From contig NC_087070.1 in assembly GCF_963678635.1 (NCBI RefSeq), positions 21,743,461-21,807,460 on the forward strand: a stretch of 64,000 nt of DNA. Direction: 5' to 3'. The number at the start of each line of letters is the position of its first letter. Within the stretch, counting starts at the first letter, position 1. This document shows positions 38,501 to 49,678 of this stretch, one piece after another. Source of the DNA: Symsagittifera roscoffensis (taxonomy: Eukaryota; Xenacoelomorpha; Acoela; Convolutidae). A program made the translations under genes and the position numbers. The notes beneath the pieces were generated by a model that saw only the letters and a list, made by a program, of their open reading frames with translations, did no database searches and had not been told where the DNA came from.

Positions 38501-41500
38501 ACAACAAATATATTTCATGTAATGCCACATAAGATCTACGATAGATAGATCATTAGTGTATGCAGAGTAGACTACATAATTTAGAAACTAAACCGAAAGA
38601 AATTAAGTCGACATCCATGAAGCCAAAAACACAGCAAAAAAATTAACATCAAAACTCTTTAATTATACATACAATAGTAGAGTTGTAGCCAGCTCGTACT
38701 CGCTGAACGCTTTATGCAGAACATGACCATCAAAATGTCAATAGAATCCAATTAACCGAAAAAAGCTGATAACCTTATAAGCAAACTTATCAATTTTCGA
38801 AAATCAGAAAATCAATTTTCACGTCATATCGGTTTGAAATTCAAGGTTTTCAAAAATATTTTACGCTGCTTTAAAAAAAAATAAACCAATCAGAAAAAAA
38901 ATTAATTAATCTAAACTTTTAATTCAGCTATGAATTCTTAAAATTGAAATCCATTTTCGGAATAGGAAATCAACCCCTTTTTCATTGTTAGCAAAATATT
39001 ATTTAAAATCATCTCCTTATTTTAAAATTTCTTCACTGCAATCACTGACACTTGAATAAGTAAACTTTAAACAGTGAAAAAGAAAGTCTTAGCGTGAACA
39101 CAGTTTATCACTTTATCCGAAAAAAAATTAACAGCCCTTATAAGTGAAAAACAGTCAACAGACCATTGTGAACGAGTCAAATAACGCAAGTAAACAGGGA
39201 AAAACTGCCTTGTTTGTGAAAAATTCTTCAGGTAAAATTTTTATTCCGCTGAAAATCTAAAAAAAAATTCCACTCTCGCAATGGGAGAGTGATATTTATG
39301 CCACTTTCAGCAGATGAATTTCTATTCATCTCAAAAAATGCATATATAACTAAGTGCATTCATAAATGCATCTTTATGTATGAATGCACATCTGTAGTTA
39401 CTAGACTTTTATGTACAATTTAAGACTTTTCCCGAAAAAAAATTAGCAAGACCTATATAAGAGTCCTCACTGCGTTGATTACTCTAAAAACGAGAAAACC
39501 ACAACAAATATATTTCATGTAATGCCACATTAGATCTACGATAGATAGATCATTAGTGTATGCAAAGTAGACTACATAATTTAGAAACTAAACCGAAAGA
39601 AATTAAGTCGACATCCATGAAGCCAAAAACACAGCAAAAAAATTAACATCAAAACTCTTTAATTATACATACAATAGTAGAGTTGTAGCCAGCTCGTACT
39701 CGCTGAACGCTTTATGCAGAACATGGCCATCAAAATGTCAATAGAATCCAGTAAACCGAAAAAAGCTGATAACCTTATAAGCAAATTTATCAATTTTGGA
39801 AATTCAGAAAAACCAATTTTAACGTCATATCGGTTTGAAAGTCAAGGTTTTCAAAAATATTTTACGCTGCTTTAAATAAAAAAATAAACCAATCAGAAAA
39901 AAAATTAATTAATCTAAACTTTTAATTCAGCTATGAATTCTTAAAATTGAAATCCATTTCCGGAATAGGAAATCAACCCTTTTTTCATTGTTAGCAAAAT
40001 ATTATTTAATTTAAAATCATCTCCTTATTTCAAAATTTCTTCACTGCAATCACTGACACTTGGATAAGTAAACTTTAAACCGTGAAAAAGAAAGTCTTAG
40101 CGTGAACAAAGTTTATCACTTTATCCGAAAAAAAATTAACAGCCCTTATAAGTGAAAAACAATCAACAGACCATTGTGAACGAGTCAAATAACGCAAGTA
40201 AACAGGGAAAAACTGTCTTGTTTGTGAAAAATTCTTCAGGTAAAATTTTTATTCCGCTGAAAATCTAAAAAAAAATTCCACTCTCGCAATGGGAGAGTGA
40301 TATTTATGCCACTTTCAGCAGATGAATTTCTATTCATCTCAAAAAATGCATATATAACTAAGTGCATTCATAAATGCATCTTTATGTATGAATGCACATC
40401 TGTAGTTATTAGACTTTTATGTACAATTTAAGACTTTCCTGAAAAAAAATAGCAAGACCTATATAAGAGTCCTCACTGCGTTCATTACTCTAAAAACGAG
40501 AAAACCACAACAAATAAATTTCATGTAATGCCACATAAGATCTACGATAGATAGATCATTAGTGTATGCAAAGTAGACTACATAATTTAGAAACTAAACC
40601 GAAAGAAATTAAGTCGACATCCATGAATCCAAAAACACAGCAAAAAAATTAACATCAAAACTCTTTAATTATACATACAATAGTAGAGTTGTAGCCAGCT
40701 CGTACTCGCTGAACGCTTTATGCAGAACATGACCATCAAAATGTCAATAGAATCCAGTAAACCGAAAAAAGCTGATAACCTTAGAAGCAAACTTATCAAT
40801 TTTCGAAAATCAGAAAATCAATTTCACGTCATATCGGTTTGAAATTCAAGGTTTTCAAAAATATTTTACGCTGCTTTAAATAAAAAATAAACCAATCAGA
40901 AAAAAAATTAATTAATCTAAACTTTTAATTCAGCTATGAATTCTTAAAATTGAAATCCATTTTCGGAATAGGAAATCAACCCTTTTTTCATTGTTAGCAA
41001 AATATTATTTAATTTAAAATCATCTCCTTATTTCAAAATTTCTTCACTGCAATCACTGACACTTGAATAAGTAAACTTTAAACCGTGAAAAAGAAAGTCT
41101 TAGCGTGAACAAAGTTTATCACTTTATCCGAAAAAAAATCAACAGACCTTATAAGTGAAAAACAGTCAACAGACCATTGTGAACGAGTCAAATAACGCAA
41201 GTAAACAGGGAAAAACTGCCTTGTTTGTGAAAAAGTCTTCAGGTAAAATTTTCATTCCGCTGAAAATCTAAAAAAAAATTCCACTCTCGCAATGGGAGAG
41301 TGCTATTTATGCCACTTTCAGCAGATGAATTTCAATTCAACTCAAAAAGTGCATATATAACTAAGTGCATTCATAAATGCATCTATATGTATGAATGCAC
41401 ATCTGTAGTTATTAGACTTTTATGTACAATTTAAGACTTTCCCAAAAAAAAATAGCAAGACCTATATAAGAGTCCTCACTGCGTTCATTACTCTAAAAAC

Positions 41501-43695
41501 GAGAAAATCACAACAAATATATTTCATGTAATGCCACATAAGATCTACGATAGATAGATCATTAGTGTATGCAGAGTAGACTACATAATTTAGAAACTAA
41601 ACCGAAAGAAATTAAGTCGACATCCATGAAGCCAAAAACACAGCAAAAAAATTAACATCAAAACTCTTTAATTATACATAAAATAGTAGAGTTGTAGCCA
41701 GCTCGTACTCGCTGAACGCTTTATGCAGAACATGACCATCAAAATGTCAATAGAATCCAATAAACCGAAAAAAGCTGATAACCTTATAAGCAAAGTTATC
41801 AATTTTCGAAGATCAGAAAATCAATTTTCACGTCATATCGGTTTGAAATTCAAGGTTTTCAAAAATATTTTACGCTGCTTTAAATAAAAAATAAACCAAT
41901 CAGAAAAAAAATTAATTAATCTAAACTTTTAATTCAGCTATGAATTCTTAAAATTGAAATCCATTTTCGGAATAGGAAATCAACCCCTTTTTCATTGTTA
42001 GCAAAATATTATTTAATTTAAAATCATCTCCTTATTTTAAAATTTCTTCACTGCAATCACTGACACTTGAATAAGTAAACTTTAAACAGTGAAAAAGAAA
42101 GTCTTAGCGTGAACAAAGTTTATCACTTTATCCGAAAAAAAATTAACAGCCCTTATAAGTGAAAAACAGTCAACAGACCATTGTGAACGAGTCAAATAAC
42201 GCAAGTAAACAGGGAAAAACTGCCTTGTTTGTGAAAAAATCTTCAGGTAAAATTTTTATTCCGCTGAAAATCTAAAAAAAAATTCCACTCTCGCAATGGG
42301 AGAGTGATATTTATGCCACTTTCAGCAGATGAATTTCTATTCATCTCAAAAAATGCATATATAACTAAGTGCATTCATAAATGCATCTTTATGTATGAAT
42401 GCACATCTGTAGTTATTAGACTTTTATGTACAATTTAAGACTTTTCCCGAAAAAAAATTAGCAAGACCTATATAAGAGTCCTCACTGCGTTGATTACTCT
42501 AAAAACGAGAAAACCACAACAAATATATTTCATGTAATGCCACATAAGATCTACGATAGATAGATCATTAGTGTATGCAAAGTAGACTACATAATTTAGA
42601 AACTAAACCGAAAGAAATTAAGTCGACATCCATGAAGCCAAAAACACAGCAAAAAAATTAACATCAAAACTCTTTAATTATACATACAATAGTAGAGTTG
42701 TAGCCAGCTCGTACTCGCTGAACGCTTTATGCAGAACATGGCCATCAAAATGTCAATAGAATCCAGTAAACCGAAAAAAGCTGATAACCTTATAAGCAAA
42801 TTTATCAATTTTTGAAATTCAGAAAAACCAATTTTAACGTCATATCGGTTTGAAATTCAAGGTTTTCAAAAATACTTTACGCTGTTTTAAATAAAAAATA
42901 AACCAATCAGAAAAAAAATTAATTAATCATAACTTTTAATTCAGCTATGAATTCTTAAAATTGAAATCCATTTTCGGAATAGGAAATCAACCCCTTTTTC
43001 ATTGTTAGCAAAATATTATTTAACTTAAAATCATCTCCTTATTTCTAAATTTCTTCACTGCAATCACTGACACTTGAATAAGTAAACTTTAAACCGTGAA
43101 AAAGAAAGTCTTAGCGTGAACAAAGTTTATCACTTTATCCGAAAAAAAGTCAACAGCCCTTTTAAGTGAAAAACAGTCAACAGACCATTGTCATTGAGTC
43201 ACATAACGCAAGAAAACATGGAAAAACTGCCTTGTTTGTGAAAAATTCTTCAGGTAAAATTTTCATTCCGCTGAAAATCTAAAAAAAAATTCCAATCTCG
43301 CAATGGGAGAGTGATATTTATGCCACTTTCAGCAGATGAATTTCCATTCAACTCAAAAAATGCAAATATAACCAAGTGCATTCATAAATGCATCTATATG
43401 TATGAATGCACATCTGTAGTTATTAGACTTTTGTGTACAATTTAAGACTTTTTCCTGAAAAAAAATTAGCAAGATCTATATAAGAGTCCTCACTGCGTTC
43501 ATTACTCTTAAAAACGAGAAAAGCACAGCAAATATATTTCAAGTAACGCCACAAAAGATCTACGATAGATATATCATTTGTGTATGCAGAGTAGACTACA
43601 TAATTTAGAAACTAAACCGAAAAAATTAAGTCGGCATCTATGAAGCCGAAAACACAGCAAAAAATTAACATCAAAACTCTATAAGTACACAGTCG
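29596..43695 (+). repeat. Satellite-like tandem array, 15 phased monomers in two lengths
   Basis: The anchor CAGCTCGTACTCGCTGAACG (with variants) starts near 29926, 30906, 31694, 32698, 33486, 34281, 35073, 35878, 36880, 37687, 38690, 39690, 40696, 41699 and 42705. Successive spacings are about 980, 788, 1004, 788, 795, 792, 805, 1002, 807, 1003, 1000, 1006, 1003 and 1006. Short monomers lack ~200 bases, from CTTCACTGCAATCACTGAC to GTTTGTGAAAAATT. Each monomer joins S1 (as at the end of unit A) to R1, including its TATA-like box and hairpin (CCTATATAAGAGTCCTCACT). The array ends at 43695, where the sequence changes to TAAGTACACAGTCGTAGCC. No coding sequence is seen. Confidence 0.9.
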
Positions 43696-43885
43696 TAGCC
43701 ATAGCATGCAGTAGTAAATAGTACCCTAGCATGCTGTAGTTGAATTTGAATTTTCGTGAAATTGAGCGTGTCAGCATACTAAGACATTCAACTGATTTTG
43801 TTAAACTAGTTGTTAGCCCGATAAAAAATATAATTTCCGATTTGATAACGCTTGCTAATCGCACGCGTAATAGGATTTAAAAAAT
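43696..43885. other. Short unique stretch with conserved hairpin relic
   Basis: Contains GTTAAACTAGTTGTTAGCCC and GATTTGATAACGCTTGC followed by TAATCGCACGCG, a close relative of 55540-55608. No gene. Confidence 0.4.
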
Positions 43886-44302
43886 CAAATTTTCAAGTCC
43901 CCCTGAAACTACATTGAACAACACTTGCACCTTTAATGAAATTTGCTTACAGAGTAAGAAAATTCTGTTATAAGACAGCTAAGCCGACAATCTTTGAGCA
44001 TATTTAAATTTTTATTTTTTATTTTTGAATGATCCAAGTCTCACCGAAACTCATTGAAAAACACTTGCACTTGCAACTACAATGAAACCTCCTTATAGCA
44101 CAAGCAAAGCCCGTCATATGGCAACAAAACCGACAATTTTTCTGCAGACAACGAATTATTACTGGATAAAAAATTCTATAGAAATACATACTGAAACAAA
44201 ACAAGGTGCGTCCGGGACTCGAACCCCCTTTTTTACCTCAAATTCCTGACCTTGTGTTGCAAAGGCTATTACGTTATCTTTAGGCCACGTGGGAACGCAC
44301 CT
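43886..44302 (-). repeat. SINE-like element T1 with tRNA-like head
   Basis: The head is at 44204-44302 (minus). The outer eight bases pair perfectly (AGGTGCGT with ACGCACCT on the same strand). The A-box-like run is TGGCCTAAAGATAACG and the B box is GGGTTCGAGTCCC. The tail (44203-43886) begins with a pyrimidine tract and CAG and includes two ~110-base direct repeats (about 43890-43995 and 44035-44145) that share AACACTTGCAC and GCCGACAAT. The insert between the A and B boxes is too long for a normal tRNA. Confidence 0.55.
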
Positions 44303-45315
44303 GGAAGTTCTTAAGCTTGAATAATAAAGAAAGTAAAAAAAGTTGTTCACGGGTTTACGGAAAAAGCATAGTTTGCGATTACAAGACAGTTGCTTTGGGG
44401 AACCTCTCAGGACTGTCAGCCCGATTGCATTATCTGCTGATTTTGTATTGGGTAAACATTCTGTTGAAAACTTTATACTTATTTTTTTCTTCTAATTTTC
44501 ATATTTGAATACTCAATTCTAATTGGTTTTTAATAATTTCGAACTTTGGCCAGTCTATCTTAAGGGATTGTGCCTAAATTACATGAGCTACTTATCACAA
44601 AGTATCAAACAATTACCAAACTACCGACTATAATTGATCACACTACTGAGGCGTGTCGACTAAGACAAACATTTAGAGATTTTTTTTTCAAATTAGAACA
44701 ACTCAGCAGATCAAATCACATAGTTTTTCGAAATCGTAGTACTTTGTACAAAAATAAAGCTGCGTAGCAAAATAAAAGCATGTACACACGCAAAGAAAGC
44801 GCCATTTTAAAAACAAGCCAGCTTATTTATATCAGTTTACATGACATGGACGCTTAGAAACAAAGATAGACGAGATATGCAACTAGGATATATTAAAATA
44901 CTTTCAAAAATGTGATCTGAGTAAAACACAGATAAATCGAATCTTAGAATAAAGGTGAGCTCTAATTTACAAACATTCACGATGACAGCAATTAATGAAA
45001 ATAAAGAACGATGCTCTAGGACAATTTTACCAAGTACGCAACAGTCAATTGTACCATCGAATTCTGAGGCTGAAATGTTCCAAAACTAAAATTCGTTTTC
45101 CGCATGAATTCAGTTACCCAAAATGGTTATTGAATTGGATCTTTTTTGAACGAAATTTCGGCCTCAAAATAAGTACTTAGCTTTTTCATCGCTTTGTTTT
45201 TAAATCTATCTTCAGATGCCGCTCTTTTACCCAAACTTCAGCAATAATATGCAATCATGGCTGCAAAAATATTAAGATGTGTGTTGATGTTTCAGCTAAG
45301 TACAGATGGATTTTT
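44303..45315. other. Intergenic, no gene recognised
   Basis: AT-rich. The start (44330-44420) carries a degenerate copy of the stretch that flanks T1 modules elsewhere (GAAAAAGCATAGTTTGCG, TACAAGACAGTTGCTTTGG). Two plus-strand frames of 61-65 codons have no recognisable motif and are probably chance. Confidence 0.45.
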
Positions 45316-45514
45316 TCAATAATCATTTGTAGGACACACATTTGCTTGCATTTCAGGCGAATCATCCTCTTCGTTCGGTATCTGCAAGGATATAGTCGGG
45401 TTGTTTGTCGGACTTTCCAGAAAACTCTCAAATGTGGGCAACTCCGAGCCATTCGAAGTCACACTTCCTTGATGGTTGCTGACGACTTTTAAAGACAGTG
45501 GGGGAGTGTGATTG
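45316..45514 (-). CDS. Terminal coding exon of unknown gene or alternative STAT end
   Basis: After an acceptor AAATATAAAATTTTAG the minus strand is open for 65 codons to a TGA at 45318-45316. The product starts NHTPPLSLKVVSNHQG and continues GSELPTFESFLESPTNNP and EEDDSPEMQANVCPTNDY. It is acidic and Ser/Pro/Asn-rich, and its codon use is less AT-driven than its surroundings, like the STAT C-terminal exon. It needs a preceding exon ending in phase 2, and none was found nearby. A weak GTGATT donor at the very end of the last STAT exon would give phase 2 and replace that stop, but this is speculation. No domain is recognised. Confidence 0.45.
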
Positions 45515-45556
45515 CTAAAATTTTATATTTTTAATGCTAAAATTTTATATTTTTTT
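45514..45556. repeat. Tandem duplication containing two splice acceptors
   Basis: GCTAAAATTTTATATTTTT occurs twice, about 22 bases apart. On the minus strand each copy ends in AAATTTTAGC, so the acceptor of the exon at 45316-45514 is duplicated. Confidence 0.6.
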
Positions 45557-45671
45557 CGAGTTTATATTTCTTATTTGATTTTTATTTTTCAAAACAAAGA
45601 CAACGGACAGTTGGAAAAACACAAACATAAAAAACATGAGAACTCGGAAACATGTTGAAAAAACTAGTTCC

Positions 45672-46050
45672 ATCAAAAATTAAATTTTCGTATGTCTCGA
45701 TATAAGTTCATTCTAGGCAAACATGCCACAAATTTGAAAATTAAATTATCAACAGAACAAAACTTACCAAGAGAAAATAAAGCCGGCAACCTTGAGCAGA
45801 CACAAACTGAGAAGAAAAAAAATAGATTTTTTATGAGATCTAATTTTTTTCTGCTCAAGTTGTGTCGGCTCAAAGATTGCCGGCTTTATTTCCTCTACTA
45901 AGTTTTGCTCTGTTGATAATTTAATTTTCAAATATCTGGTATCTTTGCCTGAATTGGAATTCCATCGCGACTTCGGAAATTTCATTATCCTTCGACCTAT
46001 CTTTTTAAATTTTAATGGTTAATTACAAGTGATGCGAAGCTCCGCTTCGC
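45672..46050. repeat. Inverted pair of family-B repeats (palindrome)
   Basis: The arms are about 45690-45825 and 45835-45985, separated by roughly ten bases. Both arms carry AAATTAAATTATCAACAGA, CAAAACTTA and AATAAAGCCGGCAA. The right copy runs on to GAAGCTCCGCTTCGCCTC at 46050, the start motif of family B. The same family is at 28715-28930. Confidence 0.65.
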
Positions 46051-46084
46051 CTCTGTTTTATGAAATATGTACTTATTTTAAAAT

Positions 46085-46590
46085 CCAACCTGACAATAGA
46101 AAGAAAAACACTTGCATAGTCAACTAAAAAGGAAGTTGCCTACAGCACAAGAAAAAAGTCAATGAAATGACAGCTAAGCCGATAATCTTAAAGACACCCT
46201 TTGAGCCGAAAAACAAATTGATTTCATATTTTTAAAAAAAGTTCCTAGTCCACCTCCCTGAACCTACAGAAAACACTTGCGCTTGCCTTGAAAATTGCTT
46301 ACAGGACAAACAAGATTTGGGATGTGGCAACAAAGCCGACAAAACTTTAGCAGAATAAGGGAAGTCCGATAACTAAATTTTTAATCAATTTTTTTCAACT
46401 GCATGTATGCTGAAAAAAAACAAGGTCCGGTCGAGAGTCGAACCTCAGACCTTAGGATACAAAAAAGACGGCGTTAACTCTAGGCCAAATGGGAAGAAGG
46501 AACCTGGTGAATGTGAAGGTTTAATATAAAAAGTTATTGGAAAAAGTCTTAATCCCGATTTCAAGACACTTGCTCTCGTAAGTGGTATAA
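46085..46590 (-). repeat. SINE-like element T1, second full copy
   Basis: The tRNA-like head at 46423-46505 (minus) reads TGGCCTAGAGTTAACGCC, then GGTCTGAGGTTCGACTC and CGGACC. The tail has two direct repeats (about 46090-46200 and 46250-46360) with AACACTTGC and GCCGA[CT]AA. On the other side lies ACACTTGCTCTCGTAAGTGG, the conserved hairpin in slightly broken form. Confidence 0.55.
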
Positions 46591-46890
46591 TACCTCATTT
46601 TGTCGAACACGATTTTTTCCCCACGAAACAACGTAATATATAGTCATTATGCCATAAAATACAAGCTGAAAACGTTTAAATGAAAAAAAAACTATAGAAA
46701 AAAAACTATTAAAGTTCAGACTTGGCAAAAGGACACAAGTTACAAACTTTCAGCGGGAGCGAAAAATTCAAAATCAAACGAAAAAACAAGGCCATACAAA
46801 AAACGGTAAATGAACTGATGGAAACTAGGCCGAACACCACGAATCCGAATAAAATCAAAGTTTTATCAAGAAAATTATTTGAAAACAAAC

Positions 46891-46932
46891 TAACACCGGA
46901 AATGGAATCCACCTATTCCATTTCCGGTGTTA
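46891..46932. repeat. Perfect 18-bp hairpin
   Basis: TAACACCGGAAATGGAAT (46891-46908), loop CCACCT, then the exact reverse complement (46915-46932). It lies inside a plus-strand frame of 82 codons (46722-46967, Lys/Asn-rich, no motif), which is not called as a gene. Confidence 0.8.
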
Positions 46933-47023
46933 TTGAGCATGTCTTAAATTTACCATTCCTACACATTTGACTATTCTGTCGCTAAAGCTATTTCCGGAAA
47001 AAAAGTTTAGTACCCGATTGCAA

Positions 47024-47046
47024 TACCCTTGCTTATCGCAAGGGTA
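47024..47046. repeat. Conserved CTTGC-type hairpin
   Basis: TACCCTTGC, loop TTATC, GCAAGGGTA: nine perfect pairs. It occupies the same place, after a CCCGATT.CAA stretch, as hairpins near 10931, 18634, 24443, 46566 and 55588. Confidence 0.6.
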
Positions 47047-47439
47047 ATAAATGCAAGGAAACAGAAAAAAAAAAGAGTTCAATTTTCGAAACCAAAGAAA
47101 AAAAATATATGGCCTGACACTCATTGAATTTCAACAAGAAATAGTGATTGATAAAATTAACAAAACTTGCGAAAAATAAATCAATGTGTTAATTTTCATT
47201 CCTTTGGGAAGTCTCAAAACTTAATTCCACCTTCAAAACTGGAAGTCTTTCACGTTCTTCGCGCCAGTTCCGCCATCGTATTTGGAGAAGGCGTGTGGCC
47301 TACCTTTTAGGAAAGAACTGAAATTGAGCTCAGAAAGTGCAAATATACTTATGTGCAGTCAAAAAACATTAATACGTACGAATGAACTTCGGTAGATATT
47401 AGAGTAGTTAATCCTTTTAACTGAAAAAAAAACAATAGA

Positions 47440-47965
47440 CAAATCACAACGTTAACCGACTAACGAAATTAAATGACATCTATACAGTGCAAAAAAAACA
47501 TAGTAATGAATGCAAGTAAGCATAAAAAACATACTTTATTGAAAAAATCTCAAATTTCAGAGAAAAAAATAGATGAGATTTAAGCTATTTGATTGTCTAG
47601 AACAATGGCGCTTTTTCGATAACATGAACATAACTAGAAAACTGGATCAATAGATAAAGTTTTTATTCTGCTGGAAATCTAAAGATTAAATTCCACTTTC
47701 GAAACTAGAAATTGTTCACGTTTATCGCGCAATTTCCACGTTCGTTTTTGGAGAGCGCTATTTACGTCACTTTCAGCAGATGAATTTCAATTGAACTCAA
47801 AAAGTGCATATATACATAAGTGCATTCATAAAATCACAAAAATGTATGAATGCACATCTGTAGTTATTAGAGACTTTTAAGACTTTTCCTGAAAAAAATC
47901 AGCAAGACCTAGATAAGAGTATTCACTAAGTTCATTACTCTTAAAAGAAGAAAAACGCCTCGAGG
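47440..47965 (+). repeat. R1 element, near-complete
   Basis: ATGAATGCAAGTAAGCAT, TTTTTATTCTGCTGG, GTCACTTTCAGCAGATGAAT, ATGAATGCACATCTGTAG, then CCTAGATAAGAGTATTCACT and ATTACTCTTA, the hairpin end. Confidence 0.65.
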
Positions 47966-47975
47966 TTAAAAAAGA

Positions 47976-48054
47976 TGCCTACGTATCAATCGAATTCAAT
48001 CTTCGACCTAAGGATTATGAGTCTCACGCACTAACCACTCAGCCACGGACGCTT
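47976..48054 (-). repeat. Met-tRNA-like module
   Basis: The minus strand starts GCGTCCGTGGCTGAGTGG with a good A box, then GAGACTCATAATC (loop with CAT) and GGTCGAAGATTGAATTCG. The length is close to that of a tRNA, but the acceptor arms do not pair and the B box is altered. Probably a SINE head or tRNA pseudogene. Confidence 0.5.
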
Positions 48055-48364
48055 AATAAATCAAAAACAATAGCCATAAACAAAGCAGAGATTAGATGCT
48101 ATGAAATTTCTAATGCTACAGATTGTGATTATAACAACAGTGCCACCAAACAAAAGAATAATTTTATCAACATTTTTATTTGCGAGTTAGCTTAGAAAAA
48201 AGAAGGCTCGTACTAATACACTTCGCTCGCAAGTATAAACAGGCTCATTGAACAGTCAAGTTAAAAAAACGAAGGAAAACGAAAAGCGGAGCTTTTAAAA
48301 TTACCACAGACGCAAAACCGAGCTTCTCACTAAATGCGAAACAAACTTGAAGGATTAACATAAA

Positions 48365-48600
48365 AAAAAACAGCCAACAGACAGTTGAAAAGAATCAATG
48401 ACGGCAAAGAAATAAGAAAAACACTGAGTTTAAATTCCTCTACCGAAATCAGAAATCGAACACGTTCTTTGTGACCTGTAAACGTCTGCTATTTGATAGT
48501 GGAGTTTGCCGTCCTTTCAATAGAAACATTTAAAAATATCAAAAATTAAACCGCGACAAGAGTGTGAACTACGCTCATCGCCTCTTATTTAAAACAATCT
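48365..48600 (+). repeat. R1 element, internally shortened
   Basis: CCAACAGACAGTTGAAAAG, then GATAGTGGAGTTTGCC, and a hairpin end CAAGAGTGTGAACTACG / CTCATCGCCTCTT without a clear TATA box. Confidence 0.6.
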
Positions 48601-48959
48601 GAAGGCTTCCACAATAAAACTGCCTGTAATGCACTGAAAACCATAAAACCAAAACATGTTTAAATTATGCATTTTAAAAAATGCGAGATATATTGAGTTT
48701 GAAAATTTGTTAAATCGAGTTTTTTATTTTGTACTGTTGTTTGAAACAGCTTTTTCGCGGTTCATTTGATGATTGAAAAATGCATCAACTGTATAAACTT
48801 ATTACTAATCGAATTTCCAAGCACATTCTATCAAAAAGTTGCGAAAGTGGCACCAAAATTTGCGACGTAGATTGGAATAAAGAATAACCGTACAATTACA
48901 CAACGCTCACTAAATCTGGCCAGTGTAAGCAATAAATTTTTAAAATATTTAATCTTTCC

Positions 48960-49200
48960 TTTATTCCCTGTTTCCTTTTCGAAATTAGAAATGAGTCACA
49001 TTTTTTGTGACCTTTACACTTTTCTTATTCGATAGTGGAGTTTGATTTCCTTTTAATAAAGTAGATTAAACGTCAACTCATAAATAAATTGAGCTTGAGC
49101 GTGAAAACTTTTCAAGACTTATCCTGAAAAAAAAAACAAAAAAAAAAATCAACAAAACCTATATAAGAGTCTGAACTACGTTCATCGACTCTTAATAATG
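48960..49200 (+). repeat. R1 element, 3' half with best hairpin
   Basis: GATAGTGGAGTTTGATTTCC, then CCTATATAAGAGTCTGAAC, TAC, GTTCATCGACTCTTA. The outer stem AAGAGTC/GACTCTT and the inner stem GAAC/GTTC are both perfect. Confidence 0.65.
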
Positions 49201-49424
49201 TGCATTTTACAATTTGGTCTTTTGGTTCTTTGCTCCTAATAACCAATTAGATGAGATTGACAAAAACAAGAGCCTAAACATTTCATCACAGACTCGCAAG
49301 CAAGACGACAGCTTTTACAAACAGGACCTGTTGAATTTAGGGTGTTGGTGAATCTGATCGTTAAACAGAAAGTATTTTTTAAACGCATACATGCCTAACC
49401 ATTTACATAAAACTCTACTCCAAA
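49201..49424. other. Region after the STAT stop codon
   Basis: Probably STAT 3' UTR on the minus strand. No clear AATAAA was found close to the stop. Confidence 0.3.
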
Positions 49425-49678
49425 TCACACACCCCAACTTAAAGTTGGATCAGGATCACAATCCTGAAGATCAGGAGGGACATTTGATTGGTTATCCATT
49501 AAGACGCCCAACACTTGAGTGACTGGTCCGCTTTGGTGTGAAAGAGCCATCAAACCCGATAAAGACTGTAGATTTGAATACTCGTTTCCTCCAACGCCCA
49601 TTTGATTGCCATTGAAGTTATCCTGTTGGTCAATTAGCGAGCTCATGAATACATCTTCATGCCCTATCAACTGCACGC
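49425..49678 (-). CDS. STAT: STAT gene, last exon
   Basis: Acceptor TTTTTTCGTTAG; stop TGA at 49427-49425. It encodes GVQLIGHEDVFMSSLID, then a Gln/Asn/Ser-rich tail ending DPDPTLSWGV. STAT tails act as transactivation domains and are poorly conserved. Confidence 0.75.

Noticed and set aside
29596-43695. CRISPR array, rRNA cluster or tandem LTR element
   Set aside because: The repeats are ~0.8-1.0 kb with no short unique spacers, no rRNA sequence, no TG...CA LTR ends and no gag/pol between them.
44204-44302. Functional tRNA gene
   Set aside because: The outer arms pair perfectly and the B box is good, but the spacing between A and B boxes and the position of the A box relative to the acceptor do not fit a tRNA fold. 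It is followed by a SINE-like tail.
45692-45985. Facing small frames in the palindrome as paired genes
   Set aside because: Both frames are readings of the same family-B repeat in its two orientations.
46722-46970. 82-codon plus-strand Lys/Asn-rich frame as a gene
   Set aside because: No motif or splice context, and it is interrupted by an 18-bp hairpin.
28197-49200. R1 as a Helitron with terminal hairpin
   Set aside because: The end hairpin is suggestive, but no CTRR terminus, no TC start and no Rep/helicase partner was seen, so the class is left open.
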